From positions 1,963,001-2,027,000 of the forward strand of contig NZ_OY776414.1 in NCBI RefSeq assembly GCF_963675585.1: a stretch of DNA of 64,000 nt. The letters run 5' to 3'. Every line of letters begins with the position of its first letter. The stretch's first letter is position 1. Below, piece after piece: positions 16,776-25,537 of the stretch. The stretch is from an uncultured Draconibacterium sp. (GTDB lineage Bacteria; Bacteroidota; Bacteroidia; Bacteroidales; Prolixibacteraceae). A program made the translations under genes and the position numbers. A model generated the notes under the pieces. That model was not told where the DNA came from, searched no databases, and saw only the letters and a list, made by a program, of their open reading frames with translations.

Positions 16776-18158
16776 ATGAAAAAAACAATCCTAATTTCAC
16801 TAATATCTATCCTGTTTTTATCGAACTCGTGGGCGCAACAACTGGCCTTCCCAACTGCCGAAGGATATGGAAAATACACAATTGGTGGGCGCGGTGGTGA
16901 AGTATTTGAAGTCACAAACCTTAATGATTCCGGCGAAGGTAGTCTTCGCGCTGCGGTTGATGCGTCCGGTCCACGTACAGTCGTATTTCAGGTATCAGGT
17001 AACATCGAACTTGAAAGTCCGATTACTATCAGAAATCCATACATTACAATCGCCGGACAGACGGCACCCGGAGATGGAATATGTCTTAAAAATCATCCAC
17101 TTAATATTGACGCCGATCAGGTTATTGTCAGATATATTCGGGTTAGGCCCGGCGATGTATCTGGTAACGACTACGATGCAATTTCAAGCAGATATACAAA
17201 ACACGTCATATTGGATCACCTCTCAGCGAGTTGGAGCATTGATGAATGTGTGTCGGTTTACCATTGCGACAGCATTACAATTCAGTGGTGTTTAATTGCA
17301 GAAAGTTTGTATGGATCAAACCACATCAAAGGGCATCATGGATTTGGTGGTATATGGGGAAGCAATTATGGCACCTATCATCATAACCTTTTGGCAGATC
17401 ATAGTAGCAGAAATCCACGTATGGCATCCGGTTCAGGATACACCGATTACAGGAACAATGTTATTTACAATTGGGGCTATCAAAGTTGTTACGGCGGCGA
17501 GGCCTTTCAAACTGGTAATGACAAATTCAATTTTTCAAGATTTAATGTTGTTGCCAATTATTACAAGCCCGGTCCGGCCACAAGACCAGGTGAAGTAGCT
17601 CACCGAATTGCCAATCCCGGATACAGAAACGAAACGAATGATTTTGGGAAATGGTACATTGCAGATAACCTTGTTGAAGGCAATGACCAGGTATCGTTAA
17701 ACAATTGGGATGGCGGAATACAAACAAAAGTTTCATTCGAAAAAATTAAAATGGATGAGCCCTGGCCGTCTATGACAATTAATCAGCAAAAAGCAAAAGA
17801 AGCCTACCAAATTGTTCTTGAAAATGCCGGTGCTGTATTGCCCAAAAGAGATGCAATAGATTCAAGGATAATCCATGATGCCCGCAATGGCACTGCAACC
17901 TTTGAAGGCAGTACATATAAAAAGGAGCAGGAAGTTGCAGATGCTTCTAAAATCTGTGGAATTATCGACTCTCAGAACGATGTTGGTGGATGGCCTGTTT
18001 TGAAAAGCTTACCTGCCCCGCTTGACACCGATCATGACGGGATGCCAGACGTATGGGAAAAGAAAAACGAACTGAATCCAAATGATGCTTCCGACCGAAA
18101 TAAGATAGCCGAAAATGGGTACACCATGCTCGAGATATACCTTAACGATATCAATTAA
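16776..18158 (+). CDS. Pectate lyase, PL1 family (copy 2)
   Basis: This 460-residue secreted lyase has a signal ending NSWAQ and then QLAFPTAEGYGKYTIGGRG. Beta-helix motifs are PYITIAGQTAPGDGICLK, VILDHLSASWSIDECVS, GIWGSNYGTYHHNLLADH and SSRNPRMASGSGYTDYRNN, with the catalytic-arginine region in the last. The C-terminus carries DTDHDGMPDVWEKKNELN but no T9SS domain, unlike copy 1. Bases 17906-18135 are almost identical to parts of copies 3 and 4. The ATG at 16776 fits the signal peptide; the in-frame GTG/TTG upstream overlaps the PL10 gene. Confidence 0.93.
   Translation: MKKTILISLISILFLSNSWAQQLAFPTAEGYGKYTIGGRGGEVFEVTNLNDSGEGSLRAAVDASGPRTVVFQVSGNIELESPITIRNPYITIAGQTAPGDGICLKNHPLNIDADQVIVRYIRVRPGDVSGNDYDAISSRYTKHVILDHLSASWSIDECVSVYHCDSITIQWCLIAESLYGSNHIKGHHGFGGIWGSNYGTYHHNLLADHSSRNPRMASGSGYTDYRNNVIYNWGYQSCYGGEAFQTGNDKFNFSRFNVVANYYKPGPATRPGEVAHRIANPGYRNETNDFGKWYIADNLVEGNDQVSLNNWDGGIQTKVSFEKIKMDEPWPSMTINQQKAKEAYQIVLENAGAVLPKRDAIDSRIIHDARNGTATFEGSTYKKEQEVADASKICGIIDSQNDVGGWPVLKSLPAPLDTDHDGMPDVWEKKNELNPNDASDRNKIAENGYTMLEIYLNDIN
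17906..18135 (+). repeat. Near-identical PL1 3' segment, copy A
   Basis: Bases 17906-18081 match 20711-20886 with three mismatches in 176 bases. Bases 17988-18135 match 23904-24051 with one mismatch in 148 bases. Third codon positions are conserved too, while the rest of the genes are clearly diverged. This points to recent gene conversion or tail exchange. Confidence 0.9.
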
Positions 18159-18238
18159 AACGAATCGCCATTGTACTATATGTTTCACATGCATGAAGTG
18201 TAGTTGTCTGAGAATTTTGCAAACCAATAAATATTAAC

Positions 18239-19480
18239 ATGAGATTATTTTTGCTCATTATATTACTTACACTTACTGGTGTAATCGGATATTCACAAAA
18301 TTCCTCCATATCAGAAATCCCAAATAATAAGATTAAAATCTATCTGGATTGTACTGATTGCAATTCGATTTTCTTTCGAAAAAATTTACCATTTGTTGAT
18401 TTTGTACGGGATCCGAAATTGGCCGATCTGCATATTTTTGTTACCAAGCAAAAAACGGCCAGCAATAGTACTGAATATGGTTTAAACTTTATAGGTATCA
18501 ATGAAAATTCAGACATTCAATATAAGCTAAAAACTATTTCGCCGCAAGATGAGACAGATATTTTAAAATGGGAAAGGCTGTTAAAAATTATAGATTTTGG
18601 TCTATTGCCTTATTTGTCAAGGACACCAGAAATGGCCAGAATATTTATCAAACATGATATGGATAAAACTTCTGTGCTACTAGAAACTTCTGATCCATGG
18701 AACTATTGGGTTATTCGACTAGGACTGGGGACTGAATTTGAAGGCGAAGAAAGCCAAAAAGAATATTCCGTAAACAATTCAATTAGAGCCGACCGAATAA
18801 CTGATATTTTAAAATTCAGATCGGAAGTATCATATGACTTTAGTAAAGAAATATACAACGATGTTGATGAAAAAATTGAAAGTAAAAGAGAGGAAGCTGA
18901 ATTCAATGCGCGATTGATATATTCATTAAATTCCAGGTGGTCGATAGGTATGTTTGGTGAAATTTCTACCTCTTCATATCTTAATTTAAATGTGGCCTCG
19001 AGTACAGGGCCGGCGATAGAATACAATATTTTTCCCTGGGATAAATCTGATAGGAAAGTATTTACTATTGCCTATCATTTGAAATCCAACTATTACGAAT
19101 ACAATGAATTAACGATATACGATACATTTAAAGAATGGAGAACCTCCGAGTCTCTTGCAGTTTCACTTGTATTAAGGCAACCGTGGGGTGAAATTGAAAA
19201 CACTCTCGAAGCTTCCCACTATTTTTACGATTTTTCAAAAAATAGACTATCATTGGAATCTGATGCTTCAATTCTTATTGCTAAAGGCTTCTCCTTGTTC
19301 ATGCAATTAGAGACTGAATTTATACACGACCAGCTGTATTTGCCGGCAGGAGAAACGACACGTGAAGAGATTCTGCTGAAACAAAAAAAGCTGGCGACAA
19401 ACTTTGAAATTTCGACAGAACTGGGGCTACGGTTTACCTTCGGTTCTGTATACAATAATATTATTAATCAAAGACTTTGA
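18239..19480 (+). CDS. Exported protein of unknown function, probable outer-membrane beta-barrel
   Basis: This 413-residue protein has a signal ending IGYSQ. The N-terminal region (about 30-160) has YLDCTDCNSIFFRKNLPFVDFVRDPKLADLHI with a C38-x-x-C41 pair, and an alternating segment YGLNFIGIN. From about residue 165 to the end it shows alternating hydrophobic/charged strands typical of a barrel (RSEVSYDFSKEI, NARLIYSLNSRWSIGMFGEIS, LGLRFTFG). I recall similar two-part proteins in Bacteroidota and proteobacteria but know no function. It lies between two PL1 genes, seven bases from the second, so it may help export or receive pectin fragments; this is speculation. Confidence 0.75.
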   Translation: MRLFLLIILLTLTGVIGYSQNSSISEIPNNKIKIYLDCTDCNSIFFRKNLPFVDFVRDPKLADLHIFVTKQKTASNSTEYGLNFIGINENSDIQYKLKTISPQDETDILKWERLLKIIDFGLLPYLSRTPEMARIFIKHDMDKTSVLLETSDPWNYWVIRLGLGTEFEGEESQKEYSVNNSIRADRITDILKFRSEVSYDFSKEIYNDVDEKIESKREEAEFNARLIYSLNSRWSIGMFGEISTSSYLNLNVASSTGPAIEYNIFPWDKSDRKVFTIAYHLKSNYYEYNELTIYDTFKEWRTSESLAVSLVLRQPWGEIENTLEASHYFYDFSKNRLSLESDASILIAKGFSLFMQLETEFIHDQLYLPAGETTREEILLKQKKLATNFEISTELGLRFTFGSVYNNIINQRL

Positions 19481-19487
19481 AAAAGCT

Positions 19488-20963
19488 ATGAATAACATAG
19501 GATGTAATTCAAATTCTATAATAAGAATTTATCTATTATCAGGATTGATGTCTTTACTATTTTTCTCTCCTTCAAAATCTCAACAACTAGCATTTCCGGG
19601 TGCCGAAGGATTTGGCGCGTATGCAACAGGCGGGAGAGGCGGACAAGTTATTGAAGTAACCAACCTTTTAGACAATGAGGAAGGAACAATTAACGGCAGT
19701 CTGCGTTGGGCATTTAAACAATGTTCTTACGAACCTACAACAATTGTTTTCAGAGTTTCCGGTGTAATCAATCTGGTTGATGAACTAAGAGGAAAATTTA
19801 CAAAAGGTGTAACTATTGCGGGACAAACAGCTCCGGGCGACGGGATTTGCATTCGTGGTAATAAAGTAAATCTTGGTGGAAGCTCTAATCTGATTTTACG
19901 TCATCTTCGTTTTCGCAATGGCCTTCGTGACGATGAATCTTTCATTAAAGGCGGATCTATAGGTATCGAAAATGCCAACAATGTTATTATCGACCATTGT
20001 ACCTTTGGCTGGTCGGGCGAAGAAAATATGACAATGTACGACAACGACTCTACCACCGTTCAGTGGTGTATTGTTCACGAAGGACTATACGCCTCAGGGC
20101 ATGCCAAAGGTGCACGAAGTTATGGCTGTCAGTGGGGAGGGCAAAATGCAAGCTACCACCACAACCTACTTGCCCATTATTACAGTCGCACTCCGCGATT
20201 TAACGGTAGTAAACACCACGATAAAAATGTTGTATATGAGTATATAAACAATGTTAATTATAACTGGGGGAAAGCCAATTCAGCCTACGGTGCCTACATC
20301 GAAATTGCAGACGGAACTTATCAGTGTAAAATGATTAACAATTACTATAAGCCAGGTCCGGCGCGACCCGGTAATTTGGCATCTTTCTTTGCCCAATCCT
20401 TACATCATTCCATGCAGGGCGACTCCTTAATCGCTCAATGGTATATGAATGGGAATATTATGGAAGGTTCAGCCAATATAGCACTAAATGAAAATAACTC
20501 ACTCGGTTTAAATGCTGAAAAATATGAACATGTAGGTATTGGCACATCAGCTTTAATCGCCAAAAAACCGTTCAATATTCCTCATGCCCTTTCTATAGAA
20601 TCGGCGGTTGAAGCATACAAAAATGTATTGGCAGGTGCCGGTGCATTTCCGCGAGACATTGTCGATAAACGTATTGTTAACGAAGTTCGCACAGGTACTG
20701 CATCGGGTGCAGGCAGTACATATAAAAAGGAGCAGGAAGTTGCAGATGCTTCTAAAATCTGTGGAATTATCGACTCTCAGAATGATATTGGTGGATGGCC
20801 TGTTTTGAAAAGCTTACCTGCCCCGCTTGACACCGATCATGACGGGATGCCAGACGTATGGGAAAAGAAAAACGGACTGAATCCAAGCAATGCAAATGAT
20901 AGAAATAGTAATGGCGAAGATGGGTACACCATGTTGGAAAAATATTTGAATAGTATAAAATAA
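19488..20963 (+). CDS. Pectate lyase, PL1 family (copy 3)
   Basis: This 491-residue secreted lyase has a longer N-region and a signal ending PSKSQ, then QLAFPGAEGFGAYATGGRGGQVIEV. Motifs: GVTIAGQTAPGDGICIRG, VIIDHCTFGWSGEENMT, QNASYHHNLLAHYYSRTPRFN. It resembles copy 1 in its catalytic half (SRTPRFN rather than SRNPRMA) but its last 90 residues are almost those of copy 2, so it appears to be a mosaic. It lacks a T9SS tail. The ATG at 19488 gives the signal peptide; the frame remains open back to 19404 inside the previous gene, which is not used. Confidence 0.92.
   Translation: MNNIGCNSNSIIRIYLLSGLMSLLFFSPSKSQQLAFPGAEGFGAYATGGRGGQVIEVTNLLDNEEGTINGSLRWAFKQCSYEPTTIVFRVSGVINLVDELRGKFTKGVTIAGQTAPGDGICIRGNKVNLGGSSNLILRHLRFRNGLRDDESFIKGGSIGIENANNVIIDHCTFGWSGEENMTMYDNDSTTVQWCIVHEGLYASGHAKGARSYGCQWGGQNASYHHNLLAHYYSRTPRFNGSKHHDKNVVYEYINNVNYNWGKANSAYGAYIEIADGTYQCKMINNYYKPGPARPGNLASFFAQSLHHSMQGDSLIAQWYMNGNIMEGSANIALNENNSLGLNAEKYEHVGIGTSALIAKKPFNIPHALSIESAVEAYKNVLAGAGAFPRDIVDKRIVNEVRTGTASGAGSTYKKEQEVADASKICGIIDSQNDIGGWPVLKSLPAPLDTDHDGMPDVWEKKNGLNPSNANDRNSNGEDGYTMLEKYLNSIK
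20711..20886 (+). repeat. Near-identical PL1 3' segment, copy B
   Basis: This segment matches 17906-18081 in 173 of 176 bases, including silent positions. It covers the acidic DTDHDGMPDVWE motif. Sequence on both sides diverges sharply, which marks it as a transferred block. Confidence 0.9.
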
Positions 20964-21017
20964 TTCCAGATGACTCAAGAATATCATGCTAAAAAAACAA
21001 ATTAAATCCTTAAAGTG

Positions 21018-22502
21018 ATGAAATTTAAAAATAGAACAATCAAAACAAAACTTCATTTTTTGTTTGTAATCCTGATTACAATGTCATTTTCCTGTTTCAG
21101 TCAAGAAAACAAATCCAGCAATAACGCTAAACCGCGGGTGATTGTAACATCAGACGGTGAAATCGACGACCAAGCCTCAATGATTCGATTTCTGCTGTAT
21201 ACAAATGAATGCGATGTAGAAGCCATTGTGTTGTCATCTTCGCAATATCATTCTGAAAGTCACGGTCATTGGGCAGGAAATGATTGGGTAACCCCCGACC
21301 TGGATGCCTACGAGCAGGTTTATCCAAATCTATTAAAACATGATCCTAACTATCCAAGCCCAGAATATCTTCGTTCACGCACTGCCGTGGGTAATGTGAA
21401 AACAGAAGGAGAAATGGAAGAGGTAACGGCAGGATCAGAATTGATTGCACAAATTTTACTTGATACGTCAGATGATCGCCCCGTTTGGCTACAGGCTTGG
21501 GGAGGGACAAACACCATCGCACGCGCGTTGAAAACAATCGAAGAAAATCATCCGGAACGGATGCAAGAAGTTGCAGCAAAGTGCCGTTTCTACTTTATCT
21601 GGGAGCAGGATGCAACTTATCAGGAATACATTAGGCCACATTGGAGCAAGTACAATATTCCCACAATTATTTCAGACCAGTTTGAGGCAGTTGCTTACCG
21701 TTGGAAACAGATTCAACCGAAAGAAATGCAAGTTTATTACGAAGCGGCATGGATGAAAGAAAATATTTTGGAAAACCACGGTCCTTTGTGTTCGATCTAC
21801 CAAGCTCATAAAAAAACATCGGAGAGAAACAACTTCGATTACTACGAAGGAGATTTCCTATCCGAGGGCGATTCACCTTCATTTTTTCACAACATTGCAA
21901 CCGGCTTACGCAACATGGAGTCACCAGATTGGGGTGGCTGGGGTGGCCGTTTCGTATGGGTGCGTGAGAATACCTGGCTCGATCCGGTTCCCGTTGAAGG
22001 ATATACTTATCCGGAAGGACGCTGGTACACCGAAAATGCTTGGGGCAGAGAGGGTACGCGCCAGCACATGACCACCTTTACCCATCCCGAATACCGTGAA
22101 TATTTCAAGCCGATGTGGCGTTGGACACCTGCACTTCAAAACGACTTTGCAGCGCGAGCAGACTGGTGTGTTAAATCATTTGAAGATACAAACCACCCGC
22201 CAATTGTAAAACTCAATCATGCCATCGACCTAAAAGCCAAACCGGGTGAGACCATAAAACTTAGTGCAAAAGGCACAAGCGATCCTGATGGTGATATTTT
22301 GAATATTCGCTGGTGGCAATATACCGAAGCTGATACCTATCAGGGAACCATTGAAATGAAGAACTCTTCAAGAAGCGATGCTTCATTCAAGATACCCAAG
22401 GATGCTGGTGAGAACGAAACCATTCATATCATTTGTGAGGTTACAGATTCGGGATCACCACAATTAACAAGGTATCAACGAGTAATAATAAACATTGAAT
22501 AG
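21018..22502 (+). CDS. Secreted DUF1593/Sde182-type nucleoside hydrolase-like protein (copy 2)
   Basis: This 494-residue protein has an N-terminal hydrophobic segment ending SFSC, so it is a lipoprotein or a cleaved export protein. It is close to copy 1: VIVTSDGEIDDQASMIRFLLYTN, SSSQYHSESHGHWAGNDW, LQAWGGTNTIARALKTIEE, WGGWGGRFVWVRENTWLDPVP and the Ig-like TSDPDGDILNIRWWQYTEADTYQG. The Asp cluster fits a calcium-binding nucleoside-hydrolase fold. It follows a PL1 gene by 54 bases, the second PL1-DUF1593 pair in the region. The ATG at 21018 is preferred over GTG at 21015. Confidence 0.85.
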   Translation: MKFKNRTIKTKLHFLFVILITMSFSCFSQENKSSNNAKPRVIVTSDGEIDDQASMIRFLLYTNECDVEAIVLSSSQYHSESHGHWAGNDWVTPDLDAYEQVYPNLLKHDPNYPSPEYLRSRTAVGNVKTEGEMEEVTAGSELIAQILLDTSDDRPVWLQAWGGTNTIARALKTIEENHPERMQEVAAKCRFYFIWEQDATYQEYIRPHWSKYNIPTIISDQFEAVAYRWKQIQPKEMQVYYEAAWMKENILENHGPLCSIYQAHKKTSERNNFDYYEGDFLSEGDSPSFFHNIATGLRNMESPDWGGWGGRFVWVRENTWLDPVPVEGYTYPEGRWYTENAWGREGTRQHMTTFTHPEYREYFKPMWRWTPALQNDFAARADWCVKSFEDTNHPPIVKLNHAIDLKAKPGETIKLSAKGTSDPDGDILNIRWWQYTEADTYQGTIEMKNSSRSDASFKIPKDAGENETIHIICEVTDSGSPQLTRYQRVIINIE

Positions 22503-22582
22503 TAGATGCATATATGCATGCTCGTGATGGGGTGAATCGGAAAACGTTTTACAAAAAAACTTGAATAAAAATTACAGATTGT

Positions 22583-22615
22583 TTCCTGATTTATTCCAAA
22601 ATGATTCCAGACTCT
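22583..22615 (+). promoter_or_regulatory. Three TTCC direct repeats at 11-bp spacing before the fourth PL1 gene
   Basis: TTCCTGATTTA (22583), TTCCAAAATGA (22594) and TTCCAGACTCT (22605) are consecutive 11-base units and closely match those at 14738-14770. A degenerate fourth unit TTACAGATTGT may start at 22572. The last unit begins 45 bases before the ATG at 22650, nearly the same as at the PepSY and GH140 genes. It is probably bound by the response regulator encoded at 12729. Confidence 0.7.
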
Positions 22616-22649
22616 TGTTTTTTCTTCGCGTTAAAAAAATTAGAACAAA

Positions 22650-24074
22650 ATGAAAAAATTTAGTATTACTGTACTATCATTCTTGCTGTTTTTCTCAGTT
22701 GCATGGTCACAACAATTAGCATTTCCTACAGCCGAAGGTTATGGTAAATATACGGTTGGTGGACGTGGTGGAGACGTTTACGAAGTTACCAATCTGCACG
22801 ATTCAGGCGAAGGCAGCCTGCGGGCAGCAGTAGAAGCCCAAGGTCCAAGAACAGTTGTATTCCGTGTTTCCGGAACCATTGATCTGAAAAGCGACCTGCG
22901 AATCAGTAACCCATACATAACTATTGCCGGACAAACTGCTCCCGGGGATGGGATTTGTATTAAGAGGTATCCGCTAATGATTAACGCCGATGAAGTGATT
23001 ATTCGTTACATAAGAGTAAGATTTGGTGATGAATCGCTTCAGGATGCCGATGCTGTTTCAAGCAGGTATGTAAAGAACCTAATTTTAGATCATGTTTCTG
23101 CAAGTTGGAGTGTCGACGAAGTTCTATCTGTTTATCATGGTGAATACACCACCGTACAATGGTGCCTAATTGCCGAAAGCATGTTCAATTCAAACCACCC
23201 AACAAAAGGGAACCATGGTTTTGGAGGTATTTGGGGATCAAACTATAGTACTTATCATCATAATCTAATAGCCAATAACTCCAATCGAAATATCCGTTTC
23301 GCCTCAGGATGTGGTAATACCGACTATCGTAATAATGTAATTTACAATTGGGGATTTGAATCAACATACGGTGCTGAATCACAACAAAAAGGAAATGATA
23401 AATTCAATTTCTCCAATGTGAATATGGTGGCAAATTACTATAAACCGGGACCAGCAACTCTACCAGGTCGGTTAACCAGTCAAATTGCTGCCCCTTGGTC
23501 GCGAAATGGAGATAGTGATTATGGTAAATGGTATATTGCAGATAATGTAATGCTCGGTAGCCCCGAAGTAACCAATGATAATTGGAAGGGCGTTGCTCCT
23601 GCCTTAACAGCTATTAAAGGTGTACAAGAACATAACCCAACAAATTATGATGCAATTTCCGGTTTGAAATTGCATAAACCCTGGCCAGCCATGGCAATCA
23701 AGCAGCAAACGGCAGAAGATGCTTATAAGTCGGTTCTTGAACAAGCAGGAGCCAGTTTGCCAAAAAGAGATGTAGTTGACCTTCGTATTATTGAAGAGGC
23801 ACGTACCGGATTAGCAAATTTTGAAGGCTGCTACAAAGATTTTTATGAGGTTGCAGATAAATCTAAGAAGTGTGGAATTATTGATTCGCAAAATGATGTG
23901 GGAGGATGGCCTGTTTTGAAAAGCTTACCTGCCCCGCTTGACACCGATCATGACGGGATGCCAGACGTATGGGAAAAGAAAAACGGACTGAATCCAAATG
24001 ATGCTTCCGACCGAAATAAGATAGCCGAAAATGGGTACACCATGCTCGAGAATTATTTAAATAGTATTGACTAA
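22650..24074 (+). CDS. Pectate lyase, PL1 family (copy 4)
   Basis: This 474-residue secreted lyase has a signal ending VAWSQ and QLAFPTAEGYGKYTVGGRGGDVYEV. Motifs: PYITIAGQTAPGDGICIKRY, LILDHVSASWSVDEVLSVYHGEY, GIWGSNYSTYHHNLIANNSNRNIRFASG. The usual PR pair of the catalytic strand is IR here (NRNIRFASG), but the arginine remains. It is most like copy 2 and ends in the shared DTDHDGMPDVWEKKNGLN tail without a T9SS domain. It heads the last transcript of the pectin half, followed by two DUF1593 genes 16 and 7 bases apart. Confidence 0.93.
   Translation: MKKFSITVLSFLLFFSVAWSQQLAFPTAEGYGKYTVGGRGGDVYEVTNLHDSGEGSLRAAVEAQGPRTVVFRVSGTIDLKSDLRISNPYITIAGQTAPGDGICIKRYPLMINADEVIIRYIRVRFGDESLQDADAVSSRYVKNLILDHVSASWSVDEVLSVYHGEYTTVQWCLIAESMFNSNHPTKGNHGFGGIWGSNYSTYHHNLIANNSNRNIRFASGCGNTDYRNNVIYNWGFESTYGAESQQKGNDKFNFSNVNMVANYYKPGPATLPGRLTSQIAAPWSRNGDSDYGKWYIADNVMLGSPEVTNDNWKGVAPALTAIKGVQEHNPTNYDAISGLKLHKPWPAMAIKQQTAEDAYKSVLEQAGASLPKRDVVDLRIIEEARTGLANFEGCYKDFYEVADKSKKCGIIDSQNDVGGWPVLKSLPAPLDTDHDGMPDVWEKKNGLNPNDASDRNKIAENGYTMLENYLNSID
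23904..24051 (+). repeat. Near-identical PL1 3' segment, copy C
   Basis: This matches 17988-18135 in 147 of 148 bases, including silent positions, and overlaps the part shared with copy B. It ends at the CTCGAG shared with copy A, a few codons before the stop. Confidence 0.9.
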
Positions 24075-24090
24075 AAAAATAGATTAATCC

Positions 24091-25530
24091 ATGCAAAACC
24101 AATTTATTTTCGAACCGAAGAGTGTAATTAAGAATATACTTTTTATCGTGCTTGCACTGGTATTTTCATCAGCTTCAGCCAGTGAAAAACCACGACTTTT
24201 TGTGCTCACCGATATCGGTGGTGACCCTGATGACCAAATGTCGATGGTTCGATTAATGACTTACGCCAACCATGTTGATATTGAGGGACTTGTTGCAACA
24301 CACGTGCAACGACAGGTAAATCCCGACCGTATATACAAAATAGTAGAGGCGTACGGAAAAGTACGCGATAACCTGGAACTTCACGAAACAGGTTTTCCTC
24401 AAGCAGAATACTTACAAGACTGTATCTCAAACGGAATACCTGTTGGAGGAATGGAGGGTGTTGGCGAGGGGAAAGACTCACCTGGATCAGCACTTTTAAT
24501 AGCAGCTGTCGACCGCGAGGATTCAAGACCACTTTGGGTAACTGTTTGGGGAGGGCCAAACGTTTTAGCTCAAGCTTTATATAAGGTCCGTACCACACGT
24601 TCGGCAGATGAGCTCGCTAAATTTGTTGCTAAACTTCGCGTTTATGCTATTTCCGACCAGGACGATAGTGGTCCCTGGATACGCGAAGAATTTCCGGAGC
24701 TATTTTACATCGTTACACCGGGAGCAAATGCAGGTGGTGGTTTTCACCATGCTACCTGGATTGCCATTGGTGGCGACAAATTTCATGGCCGTTTTGATGG
24801 CGCCGACTTTCAATTGGTAAGCAACGAATGGCTCGAACGCAATATCCGCAGTAAAGGTCCACTGGGCAAAATGTATCCCCACTGGGAATATATGATGGAG
24901 GGCGATACTCCTTCATTTCTTTATCTTGTAAATAATGGTTTGAATAATCCCGACCACCCTAATTGGGGAGGCTGGGGAGGCCGCTATGAGCTATATCAAC
25001 CAAAAACAGAAAAGTGGTTCTATCAGGCTGAAACGCGCCCAATATGGACCAATGTGCAGGATGAAGTTTTGGGCAACGATGGAGAATGGCACACGACCAA
25101 CCATGCAACAATATGGCGTTGGCGCGAAGCATATCAAAACGATTTTGCGGCACGAATGGACTGGACGATCCAACCTTACAACAAGGCCAATCATCCACCC
25201 ATTGTTAAACTCGACCACCCCGAGTATATTACAGCAAAACCGGGTGAACGTATAGATTTAAGCGCACGAGGCACCATTGATCCAGACGGCGACCCACTTT
25301 CATACGAATGGTTTTGTTACGAGGAAGCAGGTACACGCGGAATGTCAAACTCGCGCACAGGCGTAAAACACGAAATTGTTGGTTTCGACCAAGCGAAAGC
25401 CTGGCTTACTGTAAAAACCAGCCGGGTAATGCGTCCGGGAACTGGCACTATGCACATTATACTTGCTGTTACCGATCATGGCACTCCCCGATTAACCCGC
25501 TATAAAAGAATAATTATAAACGTTGAATAA
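24091..25530 (+). CDS. Secreted DUF1593/Sde182-type nucleoside hydrolase-like protein (copy 3)
   Basis: This 479-residue protein has a longer N-region and a signal ending SSASAS. Its Asp cluster VLTDIGGDPDDQMSMVRL (around 37-54) is closer to the nucleoside-hydrolase consensus than copies 1-2, which have GEIDD. Family motifs: VTVWGGPNVLAQAL, AISDQDDSGPWIREEFP, NPDHPNWGGWGGRYELY, and the Ig-like TIDPDGDPLSYEWFCYEEAG. It lies 16 bases after a PL1 gene and seven before another DUF1593 gene. The function is as uncertain as for copies 1 and 2; the divergence suggests a different substrate bond. Confidence 0.85.
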   Translation: MQNQFIFEPKSVIKNILFIVLALVFSSASASEKPRLFVLTDIGGDPDDQMSMVRLMTYANHVDIEGLVATHVQRQVNPDRIYKIVEAYGKVRDNLELHETGFPQAEYLQDCISNGIPVGGMEGVGEGKDSPGSALLIAAVDREDSRPLWVTVWGGPNVLAQALYKVRTTRSADELAKFVAKLRVYAISDQDDSGPWIREEFPELFYIVTPGANAGGGFHHATWIAIGGDKFHGRFDGADFQLVSNEWLERNIRSKGPLGKMYPHWEYMMEGDTPSFLYLVNNGLNNPDHPNWGGWGGRYELYQPKTEKWFYQAETRPIWTNVQDEVLGNDGEWHTTNHATIWRWREAYQNDFAARMDWTIQPYNKANHPPIVKLDHPEYITAKPGERIDLSARGTIDPDGDPLSYEWFCYEEAGTRGMSNSRTGVKHEIVGFDQAKAWLTVKTSRVMRPGTGTMHIILAVTDHGTPRLTRYKRIIINVE

Positions 25531-25537
25531 GAACATT

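Noticed and set aside
18239-19480. A curli-secretion or CsgG-type assignment for the barrel protein
   Set aside because: There is no lipobox and no CsgG motif; the resemblance was only in the export signal and strand pattern.
22506-22519. Perfect 14-base palindrome ATGCATATATGCAT after the second DUF1593 gene
   Set aside because: Short alternating AT-rich palindromes occur by chance in such DNA; it is not repeated elsewhere in the window and has no fixed place at the other operator promoters.
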